Numbered from the stretch's first letter, positions 18,139 through 27,788 are shown. The stretch is DNA of 64,000 nt from Niameybacter massiliensis (GCF_001282685.1 NZ_LN875035.1:1567572-1631571), one strand, 5' to 3'. Numbers and translations are program-made. The notes: generated from the sequence alone by a model not told the origin.

Positions 18139-19860
18139 ATGCAAAAACTCAAAGACTTATCACTGAAAACAAAGATCATTACCATTACTTCAGTGATCAT
18201 ATTGGCAATCTGCTTGATTATCAGCAGTATTTTCTACAGCAACATGTATCATCACACAGTCAATATGATGGCAACTGATGCTCTAAACATTGCTCAATCC
18301 GCTACTTTATTAATCGATGGTGATGAATTTGAGCACTTATCTCTTAACCAAAATCCTGATTCCCCATTTTATACCCAAGTAAGAGAAAAACTTCAACATC
18401 TTAATCTGAATATAGGAAATGGTATGCTTTACACTCTGGCAAACTTAACTACAGATAATTATACCTATATTATTGATGGTAGTGATGCTTACGTAGATTT
18501 AGGATATGAACAAACAAAAAATGACTTTTCTAAAGAAGCTCAATTGACTTTTGAAACAGGAGAAACTCATACAAGTGAACCTTACTACGTAGATACTTTC
18601 TCCAAATATTATATTTCTGCTTTTGCGCCTATCTTTAATAGCAATAAAGAGGTTGTAGGAGTTGTAGAATATGATTATGAAGGTGATGAATTAACTGCTA
18701 ATACAAAAAAACTTACCTCTACAATTATCATTGTAACAACTGTATTAATTTTGCTTTCTATTGGTATTAATTATATCATTCTTACTTTCTTCTTTAAGCC
18801 AATGCGTTCACTTGTTGAAAGTATTCAATCCTTAGCAGAAGGTAATCTCCTTATTTCTATTGATGCTTCAAAATCAGATGAAATAGGAAAAATTAATAAA
18901 GCATTATATCAAACGGTGCATGCTTTAAGACATATGGTTACTGGTATTCAGCAATCAGCTACTCAAGTTTCTCAAACTTCTGAAAGCATTCTTGTTAGCT
19001 CAACTAATGCTACAATCGCTTACGAAGACTTAGCACAATCAACTAGTGAAATTTCATCTATTTCAACTCAACAACTCTCTGAAACAAAGAATATAAAATC
19101 TATACTCGAACAACTTAACTCAAACATTAATACTATTTCATCTAAAATCAATATTGCTCATCAAACTGCCAATGAAACAATCACACATACCACTCAAGGT
19201 TTAGATGCAGTTCAAACGACTCAATCTAAAATGGAAAATATCGAAGAAGGTATTAACCATACTCACGCAATCATCCAAAACCTTTCTACCAATATGGTGA
19301 AAATCCAAGGTATTGTAACAACTATTTCAGGTATAGCAGAACAAACTAACCTCCTAGCTCTAAATGCTGCTATTGAAGCTGCACGTGCTGGAGAAAGTGG
19401 AAAAGGATTTGCTGTTGTTGCAGATGAAGTTAGAAAGCTGGCTGAAAACTCTAATGTCTCTGCTAATGAGATTGTCGATATTATTGGCTACATTAATTCT
19501 CTTACTTCTACACTCTCTACAGCTATTTCTGAATGTGTCGACCATACAAAAGAAGGAAAAGATGCTACAACACATGTACTTAATTCCTTTGATGTGATTA
19601 AACATTCAAATCTGGATAATCAACATAAAATAGAAGAAATTAAAGAGACTGCAATGAGCATTGTTACTTCTATAGGTATCATTACTGATAATATGTCTAC
19701 ATTAGGCAATGTCTCTCAAACCATTGATATGAATACAATGAACTTAGCAGCTGTTACCCAAGAGCAAATGGCTACTTCTGAAGAATTTAAATCTATGGCC
19801 GAAGTCCTTCGCCAAGAAGCTGAAAATCTTCAAACAAATATTATGAAATTTAAAGTATAA
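18139..19860 (+). CDS. Methyl-accepting chemotaxis protein
   Basis: 573 residues. TM1 is at about 14-34, an extracytoplasmic Cache-like sensor about 35-190, TM2 about 193-216, and HAMP about 217-270 ([26 protein letters not shown]). The signalling hairpin tip is intact ([19 protein letters not shown]). The sensor has a serine/threonine-rich coiled coil after it and no C-terminal CheR-binding pentapeptide. It should relay an external ligand to CheA/CheW and flagella. The ligand is unknown. GAAAGAGGAG precedes the ATG. Confidence 0.95.
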   Translation: MQKLKDLSLKTKIITITSVIILAICLIISSIFYSNMYHHTVNMMATDALNIAQSATLLIDGDEFEHLSLNQNPDSPFYTQVREKLQHLNLNIGNGMLYTLANLTTDNYTYIIDGSDAYVDLGYEQTKNDFSKEAQLTFETGETHTSEPYYVDTFSKYYISAFAPIFNSNKEVVGVVEYDYEGDELTANTKKLTSTIIIVTTVLILLSIGINYIILTFFFKPMRSLVESIQSLAEGNLLISIDASKSDEIGKINKALYQTVHALRHMVTGIQQSATQVSQTSESILVSSTNATIAYEDLAQSTSEISSISTQQLSETKNIKSILEQLNSNINTISSKINIAHQTANETITHTTQGLDAVQTTQSKMENIEEGINHTHAIIQNLSTNMVKIQGIVTTISGIAEQTNLLALNAAIEAARAGESGKGFAVVADEVRKLAENSNVSANEIVDIIGYINSLTSTLSTAISECVDHTKEGKDATTHVLNSFDVIKHSNLDNQHKIEEIKETAMSIVTSIGIITDNMSTLGNVSQTIDMNTMNLAAVTQEQMATSEEFKSMAEVLRQEAENLQTNIMKFKV

Positions 19861-19900
19861 AAAGGTTATTGCAAAATGAATAAGTACTTTTATTAATAGT

Positions 19901-19948
19901 AAAAAGAGCTCTAAAACTAATTAAATTTCTAGTTTTAGAGCTCTTTTA
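19901..19948. terminator. Bidirectional terminator
   Basis: AAAAGAGCTCTAAAACTA and TAGTTTTAGAGCTCTTTT form a perfect 18-bp stem between the converging chemotaxis and sirohaem-protein genes. Confidence 0.9.
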
Positions 19949-19980
19949 TTCATTGAGACTAATAATTATGTGACAGCCTC

Positions 19981-20649
19981 TTAGTTAACTTCAACGCCAA
20001 CTTGTTCTTTAAATGTGTCAAGGCCTACACGGTCAATGTAGTCTCCAAGGCGTTCATGTTTTGCCCCATTATCAGCATATACAGCTACAATTTTATCAAT
20101 AAGTGTAAAGAGATCCTCTTCTTTTACAAGCGGTACAAGTAGGTCTCCCAATCTTGGTCTACCACCACCTTTACCTCCTACATAAACACGCCATCCATTT
20201 TTCACACCAATAAGACCAATATCTCTTGTATGACTATCTGAACAACTATTAGGACAGCCACTTACACCTATTTTAAGCTTATTCGGTAAGTTTTGACCAT
20301 GATAAATACCATCTAACTTAGCACCAATAGCTACTGAATCATTAAGCCCTCTTTTACAAAATGTAGTTCCTGGGCAGATTTTAACACTACGTACACAAAG
20401 CCCAATTGCAGCTCCTGGCTTCATTCCTAAATCTTCCCACACATCATCTATATCATCCTCTTTAATCCCTACAAGGGCAATACGTTGAGCACCTGTTACT
20501 TTAAGTGCTGCTACATTATACTTATCTGCTACATCTGCAATTTTTCTTAATTGTTCTGGCGTTACAAGCCCACCTGTTAAGTGAGGTGCTATTGCATAAG
20601 TTTCTTTATCGCGTTGAAGCACGGCACCTTTTTCTAATAAATCAGCCAT
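19981..20649 (-). CDS. Small nitrite/sulfite reductase-like protein (sirohaem/4Fe-4S domain)
   Basis: 222 residues, about half the size of a full sulfite or nitrite reductase subunit. The ferredoxin-like half domain is at about 15-65 (PHLTGGLVTPEQLRKIADVADKY). The cluster and sirohaem ligands follow the Cys-x5-Cys...Cys-x3-Cys pattern at Cys92, Cys98, Cys132 and Cys136 (CPGTTFC, GCPNSC). GGKGGGRPRLGD and a C-terminal helix follow. It is a single-copy DsrA/B-like stand-alone protein as found in many anaerobes. No partner subunit or siroheme gene is adjacent, so its reaction is uncertain. Confidence 0.88.
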   Translation of the reverse strand: MADLLEKGAVLQRDKETYAIAPHLTGGLVTPEQLRKIADVADKYNVAALKVTGAQRIALVGIKEDDIDDVWEDLGMKPGAAIGLCVRSVKICPGTTFCKRGLNDSVAIGAKLDGIYHGQNLPNKLKIGVSGCPNSCSDSHTRDIGLIGVKNGWRVYVGGKGGGRPRLGDLLVPLVKEEDLFTLIDKIVAVYADNGAKHERLGDYIDRVGLDTFKEQVGVEVN

Positions 20650-20856
20650 TGTTGTCCTCCTTATATCGTCTTTTTATTAGTATAGCAAGTCTATGAAAAT
20701 TTATTTATATCAAATTTTCTATCTTTTTTATCTATACTCATATAATAATTATAATTAAATCTCATACTATCTTAAAGTCTATATATGCACTAAATTTCAT
20801 CTCTTAACAACTCTATTATTGGTACAAACATCTCAATTTAAAATGGAAAATCTTGA

Positions 20857-20898
20857 AAATACAAAAGATCCCTCTTGTTCGGGGATCTTTTGTATTTT
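20857..20898 (-). terminator. Terminator after the PepX-like gene
   Basis: AAAATACAAAAGATCCC pairs with GGGGATCTTTTGTATTTT around an 8-base loop, just downstream of the stop. Confidence 0.88.
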
Positions 20899-20917
20899 AT
20901 TTAATTCTTTCACTTCT

Positions 20918-23386
20918 TTATTTTGCTACAGGAATCTCTAAAAATGTCTCTGCTACATTCACTGTAAAGTGAGTTGTAGTAAGTGGTCTCATTGTATACT
21001 CAGCATCTGTAGAATATAAAATAAGCCCTAATTTATGCCCTGCCTTCACAGTATAATCCATAGGTTGCATATCTACTGTAAATGTATATTCTGTACCTGG
21101 TTTAATCGGATCTACACGATAAGGTGCCACACGGTTTTGCGCATCCATCCAACCACGTGAAATGACTTTAAATGTAGATGGCTCTGATTCCATTACAAAG
21201 TCTACTATATCATCTGACCCAGCATTACCACCATAGATAATGCCATTTGGTACAACTACTTCTGTGTCAATTGTAGGTCTATATTCTGTTCCATAATCTA
21301 CAAGCATTGCACTAATAATACCTGTTGACTGATCAAGTGCTGCTTTAAGTGTTACATTAATTGTCCCACTTATTCTCATATCTTCCTTTAAAGGTTCTGT
21401 TACATAAGCTAGACGATCAGCTCTTGCCTCTTCTGGAGTACCTACTATAGTTTGTCTCCACGCTAATCCATCTTGAACTGCTCTATCATATCCTGATATT
21501 GAAAGATTATCTACAAAGCTTTCCTTCTCCGATTTAGAAGAAGGATTAGTTGTTAATGCATGTATTTGACCTCCATTATTTAAATAAAGTTTTAGAGTCT
21601 CACCTTTAACTGGCCAGTTATCAAATGTTTCAAATTCTAAATTTGTATTGTTTTGGATTGTTACAGGTGCAATGTCTTCCATTACGTTATTATCAATCTC
21701 ATAAAGCCAGTAATCAAACCAACGATTCATCATATCATTAAAATCAATACCTGCTAAATTATTGATACTAATATGTTCACCTTGATGTAATACCATTTTA
21801 CGTGGTACATCATTTTCTTCTAAAGCTTTCCAAAGCATATCAAATTGTTTACTCTTTACATTCCAATCATTTAAACCATGTACAATAAATACACTTGCTT
21901 TAATTTGGTCCGCGTTATTTAAATAATTTCTTTCATCCCAAAATACATTGTAATCACCTGTTACACGATCTTGTTCCATACGCATTTGATCCATTGCACG
22001 TTCAAACACAGCTTTTACACTACTATAATCTTCTGGATCAAACATTCTACTCATACAATAAATAGCTAATAAGTCTGTATCATCACCTTGCCATCCTTCA
22101 CCAGCTAAGTTTAATCCATTTGTTCTGTAATAATCGTACCAACTACTAATCGCTGCTACTGGTACAATTGTTTTAAGTCCATCAACACCTGTTGCAGCTA
22201 TACCAATTGGTAAAGTTCCTCTATAAGAACGTCCTGACATTCCTACATTTCCTGTAGACCAATCCGCTTTTACTTCTATATTATCTGTTTTATTTGTAAA
22301 TGCACGTGCATCTCCATTTAACCAATTGATAATGGCTACACCTGCTGCTATTTCATCTGCTGATCCTGTATCTACAATCCCTTCAGAGCCAATACTTCCA
22401 AGCCCACCAGCTGAAACAACTGCATAACCACGTGCAAAGAAATAATCATACCATCCATCAAAATCAAACTTCTCAAGTTGTCCATGTTCAGCTTGTCCTG
22501 CTATCTTGCGTGGTGCTGGAAGTTCTTTTTCTTCTGGTTTATAAGTTACATCTCCAAGAGTTGTTTCTGTTCTTTCACTTACTGTAAGGTCTTCATCTAC
22601 GTTATGTAGATCATATAAATCGTCATTTGTTCCACGCTCATATGGACTAAGTTCAAATACAACTGGTACTTGCATCCCTTTTTCCGTTTCAGCAGGACGT
22701 TTAATCCAAACCTCAACTAAATCAAGTTTTCCATCAAAATCTGTATCTGTTTCTACTTCTACATATACTTTTTCATAAATCGCTTCATCGTGCTTAAAAA
22801 TAGGTTGAGTTTTGCCATCAAAGACTAAAGCCTCTGGGATATCTTTATTGGTGTTATAATCACTCAAGAAACCATCTGCTAATAAAATCTCAAAGTATTC
22901 ATGACCTTCTTTTGTTTTAGACTTAAGGCAATTATTTAATACTCTTGCTAAATCTTGATGTGTAAAGGATTTACTGTGAGTTGGCGCAAGACCTATAGCA
23001 TCAGCAAAAGTAATCACTGTCTCTTCATTAAAATCTACACCTTTCTCATAACCTAATAACTGAAGAAAAATTTCATAGAACTCTTTTTCAGATATTGGTT
23101 TAGAATGAGCTAAATGAGCCATTAACTCCTTATATTTGCCATCTAATGAGATACCTAGTTTCAATAAAATAGCATGTAAGTCATTACCCGTTACTTTCTT
23201 TTGGGCAAATTGAGCTGTTAGCCCCTCTTTGTCTCCAACTATTAAGCCAATATTATTCATAGCCAACATATCCTCACTTATTGATTGCTCAATACTGGAT
23301 ACATTTTGTCTTTCACTTGCATACACTACCGGAAAAGATGAAAAAGTAAGTGATGTTACAAGTGCTAATAATGCAAATTTTCTCAT
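20918..23386 (-). CDS. Secreted PepX/CocE-like alpha/beta-hydrolase (peptidase S15)
   Basis: 822 residues with a signal peptide (cleavage probably after VVYA-S at about 23). Residues ~35-170 form an N-terminal helical region with SLH-like flavour (NNIGLIVGDKEGLTA). The S15 hydrolase core has the nucleophile Ser387 in GMSGRSYRG, an acid in HGLNDWN and His in LHQGEHIS. The C-terminal ~200 residues match the jelly-roll domain of PepX. A possible calcium loop, DTDFDGKLD, precedes the core. It probably releases X-Pro dipeptides outside the cell; a cocaine-esterase-like activity is the alternative. Confidence 0.88.
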   Translation of the reverse strand: MRKFALLALVTSLTFSSFPVVYASERQNVSSIEQSISEDMLAMNNIGLIVGDKEGLTAQFAQKKVTGNDLHAILLKLGISLDGKYKELMAHLAHSKPISEKEFYEIFLQLLGYEKGVDFNEETVITFADAIGLAPTHSKSFTHQDLARVLNNCLKSKTKEGHEYFEILLADGFLSDYNTNKDIPEALVFDGKTQPIFKHDEAIYEKVYVEVETDTDFDGKLDLVEVWIKRPAETEKGMQVPVVFELSPYERGTNDDLYDLHNVDEDLTVSERTETTLGDVTYKPEEKELPAPRKIAGQAEHGQLEKFDFDGWYDYFFARGYAVVSAGGLGSIGSEGIVDTGSADEIAAGVAIINWLNGDARAFTNKTDNIEVKADWSTGNVGMSGRSYRGTLPIGIAATGVDGLKTIVPVAAISSWYDYYRTNGLNLAGEGWQGDDTDLLAIYCMSRMFDPEDYSSVKAVFERAMDQMRMEQDRVTGDYNVFWDERNYLNNADQIKASVFIVHGLNDWNVKSKQFDMLWKALEENDVPRKMVLHQGEHISINNLAGIDFNDMMNRWFDYWLYEIDNNVMEDIAPVTIQNNTNLEFETFDNWPVKGETLKLYLNNGGQIHALTTNPSSKSEKESFVDNLSISGYDRAVQDGLAWRQTIVGTPEEARADRLAYVTEPLKEDMRISGTINVTLKAALDQSTGIISAMLVDYGTEYRPTIDTEVVVPNGIIYGGNAGSDDIVDFVMESEPSTFKVISRGWMDAQNRVAPYRVDPIKPGTEYTFTVDMQPMDYTVKAGHKLGLILYSTDAEYTMRPLTTTHFTVNVAETFLEIPVAK

Positions 23387-23493
23387 GATGTCTCCTTTAT
23401 TTATGTTTATTTTTATATTTTAGTCCAAATAATTATATCATCTATTCTATTTATGTACACATTTTTTATAAACTTAAGTATATTTTTTTAAGT

Positions 23494-23537
23494 AAATATG
23501 CCGTTATAGATACTATTTCATCTATAACGGCATATTT
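23494..23537 (-). terminator. Terminator after the stalk-domain gene
   Basis: AAATATGCCGTTATAGA and TCTATAACGGCATATTT form a 17-bp perfect stem with a 10-base loop. Confidence 0.85.
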
Positions 23538-23549
23538 GCTCCATTAATT

Positions 23550-24308
23550 TTATTTTTTTAATGTAAACACAAGTTTCTGATCCATTACTACCCAATCAGC
23601 AAACATCGAAAAATACTCATACGGTACATAAACACTACCTTCTATAAACTTCGGTGCAACGCCTACACTAAACGGTGCAGACATTCCTATTGCTTTTACA
23701 CTATAGTAATTATACAAATCTGTTCCTATCTGCACTTTGGATTCTATCTCATCATTGTTAAGTGTAGCTGTATAAGTATCTGCATCCCATGTTACTTCAA
23801 ATCCCATTGCTTCCGCTACATCTCGCAAAGGTAGCATGACTTTCCCTCTATAATATTCTATTGATTTTACTTCTACTACTTTCTCATCTATTATAACTTG
23901 TTCTATTAATTTTTCTTTTAAAATTTTATAGACCTGCTCCATATTGATACCATTATTCTTTTTAGCTTTGTCTAGTATCTCTACTTTCTCTTCTATGAGC
24001 ATGTCTTCTAACCATATTTCCATTGGATATTGAGTCAAATCAATCAACCCTAATTCTTGTGCCTTTTGCATAGCAGACATTGCATAGTGTGTATCCATTA
24101 TAAGTGGTAATTCTCTACCTGTACCTGCTTCAATTAAAATAGTTATAAACTCTGCCCTTGAAATAGGTACTTCTATATTTATTAAATCTGTTGATACTGG
24201 TTGGCTTACAGGAACATTAATAGGTTGAATAATTTCCGCTGCCCATACTGGCATAGCAAATGCCCCTATACATATTGTTAATACAGCCAATAGACTTTTC
24301 TTCTTCAT
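23550..24308 (-). CDS. Secreted protein with copper amine oxidase-like (stalk) domain
   Basis: 252 residues from the ATG at 24308 (GAGAGGAC upstream); the longer in-frame start is not used. The signal peptide is MKKKSLLAVLTICIGAFAMPVWA. Residues ~45-140 are a helical region of unknown type. The C-terminal ~120 residues match the copper amine oxidase N-terminal-like domain (VMLPLRDVAEAMGFEVTWDADTYTATLNN, then SVYVPYEYFS). Such domains attach proteins to the clostridial cell envelope. It may be exported beside the PepX-like enzyme, but each gene has its own terminator. Confidence 0.85.
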   Translation of the reverse strand: MKKKSLLAVLTICIGAFAMPVWAAEIIQPINVPVSQPVSTDLINIEVPISRAEFITILIEAGTGRELPLIMDTHYAMSAMQKAQELGLIDLTQYPMEIWLEDMLIEEKVEILDKAKKNNGINMEQVYKILKEKLIEQVIIDEKVVEVKSIEYYRGKVMLPLRDVAEAMGFEVTWDADTYTATLNNDEIESKVQIGTDLYNYYSVKAIGMSAPFSVGVAPKFIEGSVYVPYEYFSMFADWVVMDQKLVFTLKK

Positions 24309-24462
24309 ATCTAGTCCTCTCCAATTCCCATTCATTTTATCACTTTAGACGTATACTTCCCTAAAAAAGTTCTCTATTTTAATTCATACAACAAGGTAGG
24401 TATTACTACCTCTATTATACTTATTTCAAAAATGTCATATGTTCAGGAGTAACGATTAAATT

Positions 24463-25287
24463 TTACCTTTCTTGAATCTGTATAGAGGCTTTGATCATAT
24501 AATCATTTTTCTCTTTTGCAGCTACTGCATCTACCAGCACATCCTCATAGGCATTACCAATAATACATAAATTATGTGCCTTAATGTACTTCATTATCTT
24601 ATCATACAATAAGGGTGTCTTATCATAATACCCTCTTATATATCCTACTACATACAACCCTTTAGGTTTAATCTCTAATTTCTCATTTCTCTGATGTCTA
24701 TCTGTCTTAGTATAGTAATAGTCATATTTATAATAATTACTCTGCTCCAATTTTTCCTTTGTAAGCATTGCCCCTACAGGATATCCTATAGCTAGTTCAT
24801 TTGCATAGCAATAATCTAGATGAGCCATATAATTTTCCATATCGTAAGGTTCTTTTGTCCCATCTAATGAATTACTTAAGATAAGGCTTTCTTCTTCTTG
24901 CTCTTGTATTATTATTTGCTCTGTATAATGAAAGCTATCATGTAATGTTTTTATTTTATTCCCTATCATTTGTTTAGTACGCTGCAATTTTTTTATTTCT
25001 TCAGTAATTTTATTAGTTTCAAATTCAAATACTTCAAGAACACTTGTAATATTCCTTGTATCTATAAGTCCCTTTATTTCTTTAAGAGGCATGCCTATAT
25101 CTCTAAGCGCAAGTATGAAATCAAATACTTCTAATTGATATTCTGAATAGTATCTATACCCATTATCCAGAATCTTATCTGGTTTAAATAAGCCTATCTC
25201 ATCATAATGAAAAAGTGTTTTCTTATTAACTCTACATAACCTTGCAAACTCACCCGTAGAAAAATACTTTATTTTATTATCATTCAT
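24463..25287 (-). CDS. MerR-family transcriptional regulator (BmrR-like)
   Basis: 274 residues. The N-terminal MerR helix-turn-helix (about 8-75, YFSTGEFARLCRVNKKTLFHYDEIGLFKPD...GYRYYSEYQLEVFDFILALRDIGMPL) is followed by a dimerisation coiled coil (about 80-118). A C-terminal ~130-residue domain ends with a GyrI-like ligand-binding fold (KGLYVVGYIRGYYDK). This is the BmrR design: it binds toxic cationic drugs and activates an efflux gene. It is divergent from the MATE gene. Confidence 0.92.
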   Translation of the reverse strand: MNDNKIKYFSTGEFARLCRVNKKTLFHYDEIGLFKPDKILDNGYRYYSEYQLEVFDFILALRDIGMPLKEIKGLIDTRNITSVLEVFEFETNKITEEIKKLQRTKQMIGNKIKTLHDSFHYTEQIIIQEQEEESLILSNSLDGTKEPYDMENYMAHLDYCYANELAIGYPVGAMLTKEKLEQSNYYKYDYYYTKTDRHQRNEKLEIKPKGLYVVGYIRGYYDKTPLLYDKIMKYIKAHNLCIIGNAYEDVLVDAVAAKEKNDYMIKASIQIQER

Positions 25288-25301
25288 ATTAAATCTCCTT
25301 A

Positions 25302-25332
25302 TTGACTATCCAGTAACAGGATACCTTATTAT
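25302..25332 (+). promoter_or_regulatory. MerR-type promoter and operator of the MATE gene
   Basis: TTGACT (25302-25307) and TATTAT (25327-25332) are separated by 19 bases, not the usual 17. The spacer holds the dyad TATCC-AGTAACA-GGATA (25307-25323). Overlong spacers with a central dyad are the hallmark of MerR-family activated promoters. It also lies 15 bases upstream of the regulator's start, so the protein may repress itself. Confidence 0.85.
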
Positions 25333-25366
25333 ACATTACAGACATTATTATTCCAAGGAGGATTGT

Positions 25367-26731
25367 ATGCAGAATGCGTTACAAAACAAAGTTTCTTTTC
25401 TATCACTTATAAAATATACCTTCCCCACTGTAGTCATGATGGTATTCTTCTCTCTATATACCATTATAGATGGTATGTTTATTTCCAGATTTGTAGGAGC
25501 CAATGCCTTATCTGCTACCAACATTGTCTATCCCATTATTAGTATTTTAATAGGGATAGGAATTATGTTTGCTACTGGTGGGAGCGCTATTGTAGCTAAA
25601 TATATGGGTGAAGGTAAAAATGACGAAGCTAAAGAAAGCTTCTCTCTTATTACCTTAAGTACTTTAATCTGTGGAGGGATTGTAGCAATACTTGCTCTCT
25701 TTTTTATTAAAGATATTATTTATGCTTTAGGTGCTACTGATTTATTATATTCATATGGACACAATTACCTATTTACCATGCTTATTTTTACACCTTTTAT
25801 CTTATTAAAAGTGTATTTTGATTATTTCTTAGTCACAGCAGGGGCACCTAAATTAGGGCTTATTAGTTCTGTAACTGGAGGCATAGTCAATATTATTCTA
25901 GATTATGTATTCGTTGTATCTTTTAACTTAGGCGTTACAGGTGCAGCTCTTGCAACATGTATCGGTTATGTGCTGCCTTCCATCATCGCTATTATCTATT
26001 TTACAAAAAAGACAAATACTCTTTATTTCGTAAAACCAAAGTTTAATTTTAATGTTATCAAAGATAGTTGTATTAATGGATCTTCTGAAATGGTTACTCA
26101 ACTTTCTTCAGCCGTCACAACTTTCCTTTACAATGTTACAATGCTTAAATTTTTAGGTGAAGATGGCATTGCTGCAATTACAATTATTTTATATATTCAA
26201 TTCTTACTAAATGCAGCATACCTAGGCTTTACTTCTGGCGCCTCACCTCGTATTAGCTTTAATTACGGAAGCCAAAACAAAGAACAAGTTCAGAAACTAA
26301 TTAAATATAGTTATATCATTATATTCATTTTCTCTATTAGCTCTTTTGTCATAGCCCGTGGCTTATCAGAAGCACTTATTGCCACTTTTACAGCTAAAGG
26401 AACGAGCTTATTTGATATTACTTTAAATGGTTTTATTATCTTCTCAATAGGATTCTTAGTTAGTGGATTAAACATCTTTACCTGTGGTATGTTCACCGCT
26501 TTTTCTAACGGAAAAGTTTCTGCCCTGCTTTCACTGCTTAGAACTTTTATATTATTTACATTGGGCATTGTAGTTTTACCGTTCCTATTCCACATTAATG
26601 GTGTATGGCTTGTTGTACCCTTTGCTGAATTTTCAACTTTAATATTCTCTATAGTATTCTTATATAAATACCGTAATCAATATATGTATGATAATCTCTT
26701 TTCTAACAAAGAAGCTTTAGATATACTATAA
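25367..26731 (+). CDS. MATE family efflux transporter
   Basis: 454 residues with about 12 membrane segments and the MATE pattern (LGATDLLYSYGHNYL, GGIVNIILDYVFVV, LGVTGAALATCIGYVLPS). It is closest by eye to the MepA-type subfamily of multidrug exporters, which couple Na+ or H+ influx to export of cationic compounds. AAGGAGG is 7 bases before the ATG. It is divergent from, and probably activated by, the MerR regulator. Drug specificity cannot be read. Confidence 0.93.
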   Translation: MQNALQNKVSFLSLIKYTFPTVVMMVFFSLYTIIDGMFISRFVGANALSATNIVYPIISILIGIGIMFATGGSAIVAKYMGEGKNDEAKESFSLITLSTLICGGIVAILALFFIKDIIYALGATDLLYSYGHNYLFTMLIFTPFILLKVYFDYFLVTAGAPKLGLISSVTGGIVNIILDYVFVVSFNLGVTGAALATCIGYVLPSIIAIIYFTKKTNTLYFVKPKFNFNVIKDSCINGSSEMVTQLSSAVTTFLYNVTMLKFLGEDGIAAITIILYIQFLLNAAYLGFTSGASPRISFNYGSQNKEQVQKLIKYSYIIIFIFSISSFVIARGLSEALIATFTAKGTSLFDITLNGFIIFSIGFLVSGLNIFTCGMFTAFSNGKVSALLSLLRTFILFTLGIVVLPFLFHINGVWLVVPFAEFSTLIFSIVFLYKYRNQYMYDNLFSNKEALDIL

Positions 26732-26784
26732 TTTTTATTACCTTACCAAATATAAATTAAGTGATTTAATTTAAATACTTTATA

Positions 26785-26834
26785 AAAAATAGAGGTTAAA
26801 CTACTCAACTGAGTAGCTTAACCTCTATTTTTTA
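26785..26834. terminator. Bidirectional terminator
   Basis: AATAGAGGTTAA and TTAACCTCTATT plus CTACTC/GAGTAG form a long interrupted stem around AACT. It serves the MATE gene on the plus strand and tRNA-Gln(CUG) on the minus strand. Confidence 0.85.
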
Positions 26835-26837
26835 TAA

Positions 26838-26909
26838 CTGGGCTGGAAGGATTCGAACCTTCGGATGCAGGAGTCAGAATCCTGTGCCTTACCGCTTGGC
26901 GACAACCCA
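26838..26909 (-). tRNA. tRNA-Gln(CUG)
   Basis: Acceptor TGGGTTG/CAGCCCA, anticodon loop TTCTGAC (anticodon CTG), T-arm AGGTTCGAATCCT. It differs from the neighbouring Gln(UUG) copies mainly in the anticodon loop and acceptor and has its own promoter. Confidence 0.95.
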
Positions 26910-26927
26910 TTATGTTTGACTTTTATA

Positions 26928-26956
26928 ATTTTATCATAAATTTTCTAAAAACTCAA
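26928..26956 (-). promoter_or_regulatory. Promoter of tRNA-Gln(CUG)
   Basis: On the minus strand, TTGAGT (26956-26951), a 17-base spacer and TAAAAT (26933-26928) precede the gene by about 20 bases. The tRNA is thus a separate unit from the nine-gene array upstream. Confidence 0.65.
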
Positions 26957-26963
26957 GAGAGCA

Positions 26964-26993
26964 AAAAAAATCGACTACCTTAGTAGTCTTTTT
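26964..26993 (-). terminator. Terminator of the nine-tRNA array
   Basis: GACTAC and GTAGTC with flanking A8/T6 form a short stem with a CTTA loop, directly after the last Gln(UUG) gene. Confidence 0.75.
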
Positions 26994-27001
26994 TCTTCAT
27001 A

Positions 27002-27073
27002 CAGGGCTAGGAGGATTCGAACCTCCGAATGCAGGAATCAAAATCCTGTGCCTTACCGCTTGGCGATAACCCT
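27002..27073 (-). tRNA. tRNA-Gln(UUG), copy 2
   Basis: Acceptor AGGGTTA/TAGCCCT; anticodon loop TTTTGAT gives TTG. The sequence is identical to the copy at 27451-27522. Confidence 0.95.
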
Positions 27074-27079
27074 ATATAG

Positions 27080-27153
<74 letters not shown>

Positions 27154-27157
27154 ATAA

Positions 27158-27228
27158 AGCGGGTGATGGGAATCGAACCCACGTGGCCAGCTTGGAAGGC
27201 TGGAGTTCTACCATTGAACTACACCCGC
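27158..27228 (-). tRNA. tRNA-Gly(UCC), copy 2
   Basis: Acceptor GCGGGTG/CACCCGC; anticodon loop CTTCCAA gives TCC. Identical to the copy at 27695-27765. Confidence 0.95.
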
Positions 27229-27265
27229 ATAAATTGCTTCATGTATAATATTAAATTTTAAAAGA

Positions 27266-27346
27266 TGCGGGTGAAGGGAGTCGAACCCCCACGCCAATGG
27301 CGCTAGATCCTAAGTCTAGTGCGTCTGCCAATTCCGCCACACCCGC
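27266..27346 (-). tRNA. tRNA-Leu(UAG)
   Basis: Class II tRNA with a long variable arm (GCGCCATTGGCGT). Acceptor GCGGGTG/CACCCGC; anticodon loop CTTAGGA gives TAG. It lies between the two halves of the array. Confidence 0.95.
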
Positions 27347-27349
27347 ATA

Positions 27350-27422
27350 TGAGCCACCGGAGGCTCGAACTCCGGACCACTTGATTAAAAGTCAAGTGCT
27401 CTACCAACTGAGCTAGTGACCC
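27350..27422 (-). tRNA. tRNA-Lys(UUU)
   Basis: Acceptor GGGTCAC/GTGGCTC, with U-G pairs; anticodon loop CTTTTAA gives TTT. Confidence 0.95.
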
Positions 27423-27450
27423 AAATTTAATTGTTTGTCCTACTGGACAG

Positions 27451-27522
27451 CAGGGCTAGGAGGATTCGAACCTCCGAATGCAGGAATCAAAATCCTGTGC
27501 CTTACCGCTTGGCGATAACCCT
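27451..27522 (-). tRNA. tRNA-Gln(UUG), copy 1
   Basis: Acceptor AGGGTTA/TAGCCCT; anticodon TTG. It belongs to the upstream half of the array. Confidence 0.95.
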
Positions 27523-27538
27523 ATATGTAAAAACTAAG

Positions 27539-27613
<75 letters not shown>

Positions 27614-27616
27614 ATA

Positions 27617-27690
<74 letters not shown>

Positions 27691-27694
27691 AAAG

Positions 27695-27765
27695 AGCGGG
27701 TGATGGGAATCGAACCCACGTGGCCAGCTTGGAAGGCTGGAGTTCTACCATTGAACTACACCCGC
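27695..27765 (-). tRNA. tRNA-Gly(UCC), copy 1
   Basis: Acceptor GCGGGTG/CACCCGC; anticodon TCC. It is the first gene of the nine-tRNA array. Confidence 0.95.
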
Positions 27766-27788
27766 GTAAAACTTTTAGTTTTTACACC

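Noticed and set aside
17949-18200. 83-residue minus-strand ORF before the chemotaxis gene
   Set aside because: It overlaps the start and ribosome binding site of the receptor gene, is low-complexity, and has no ribosome binding site of its own.
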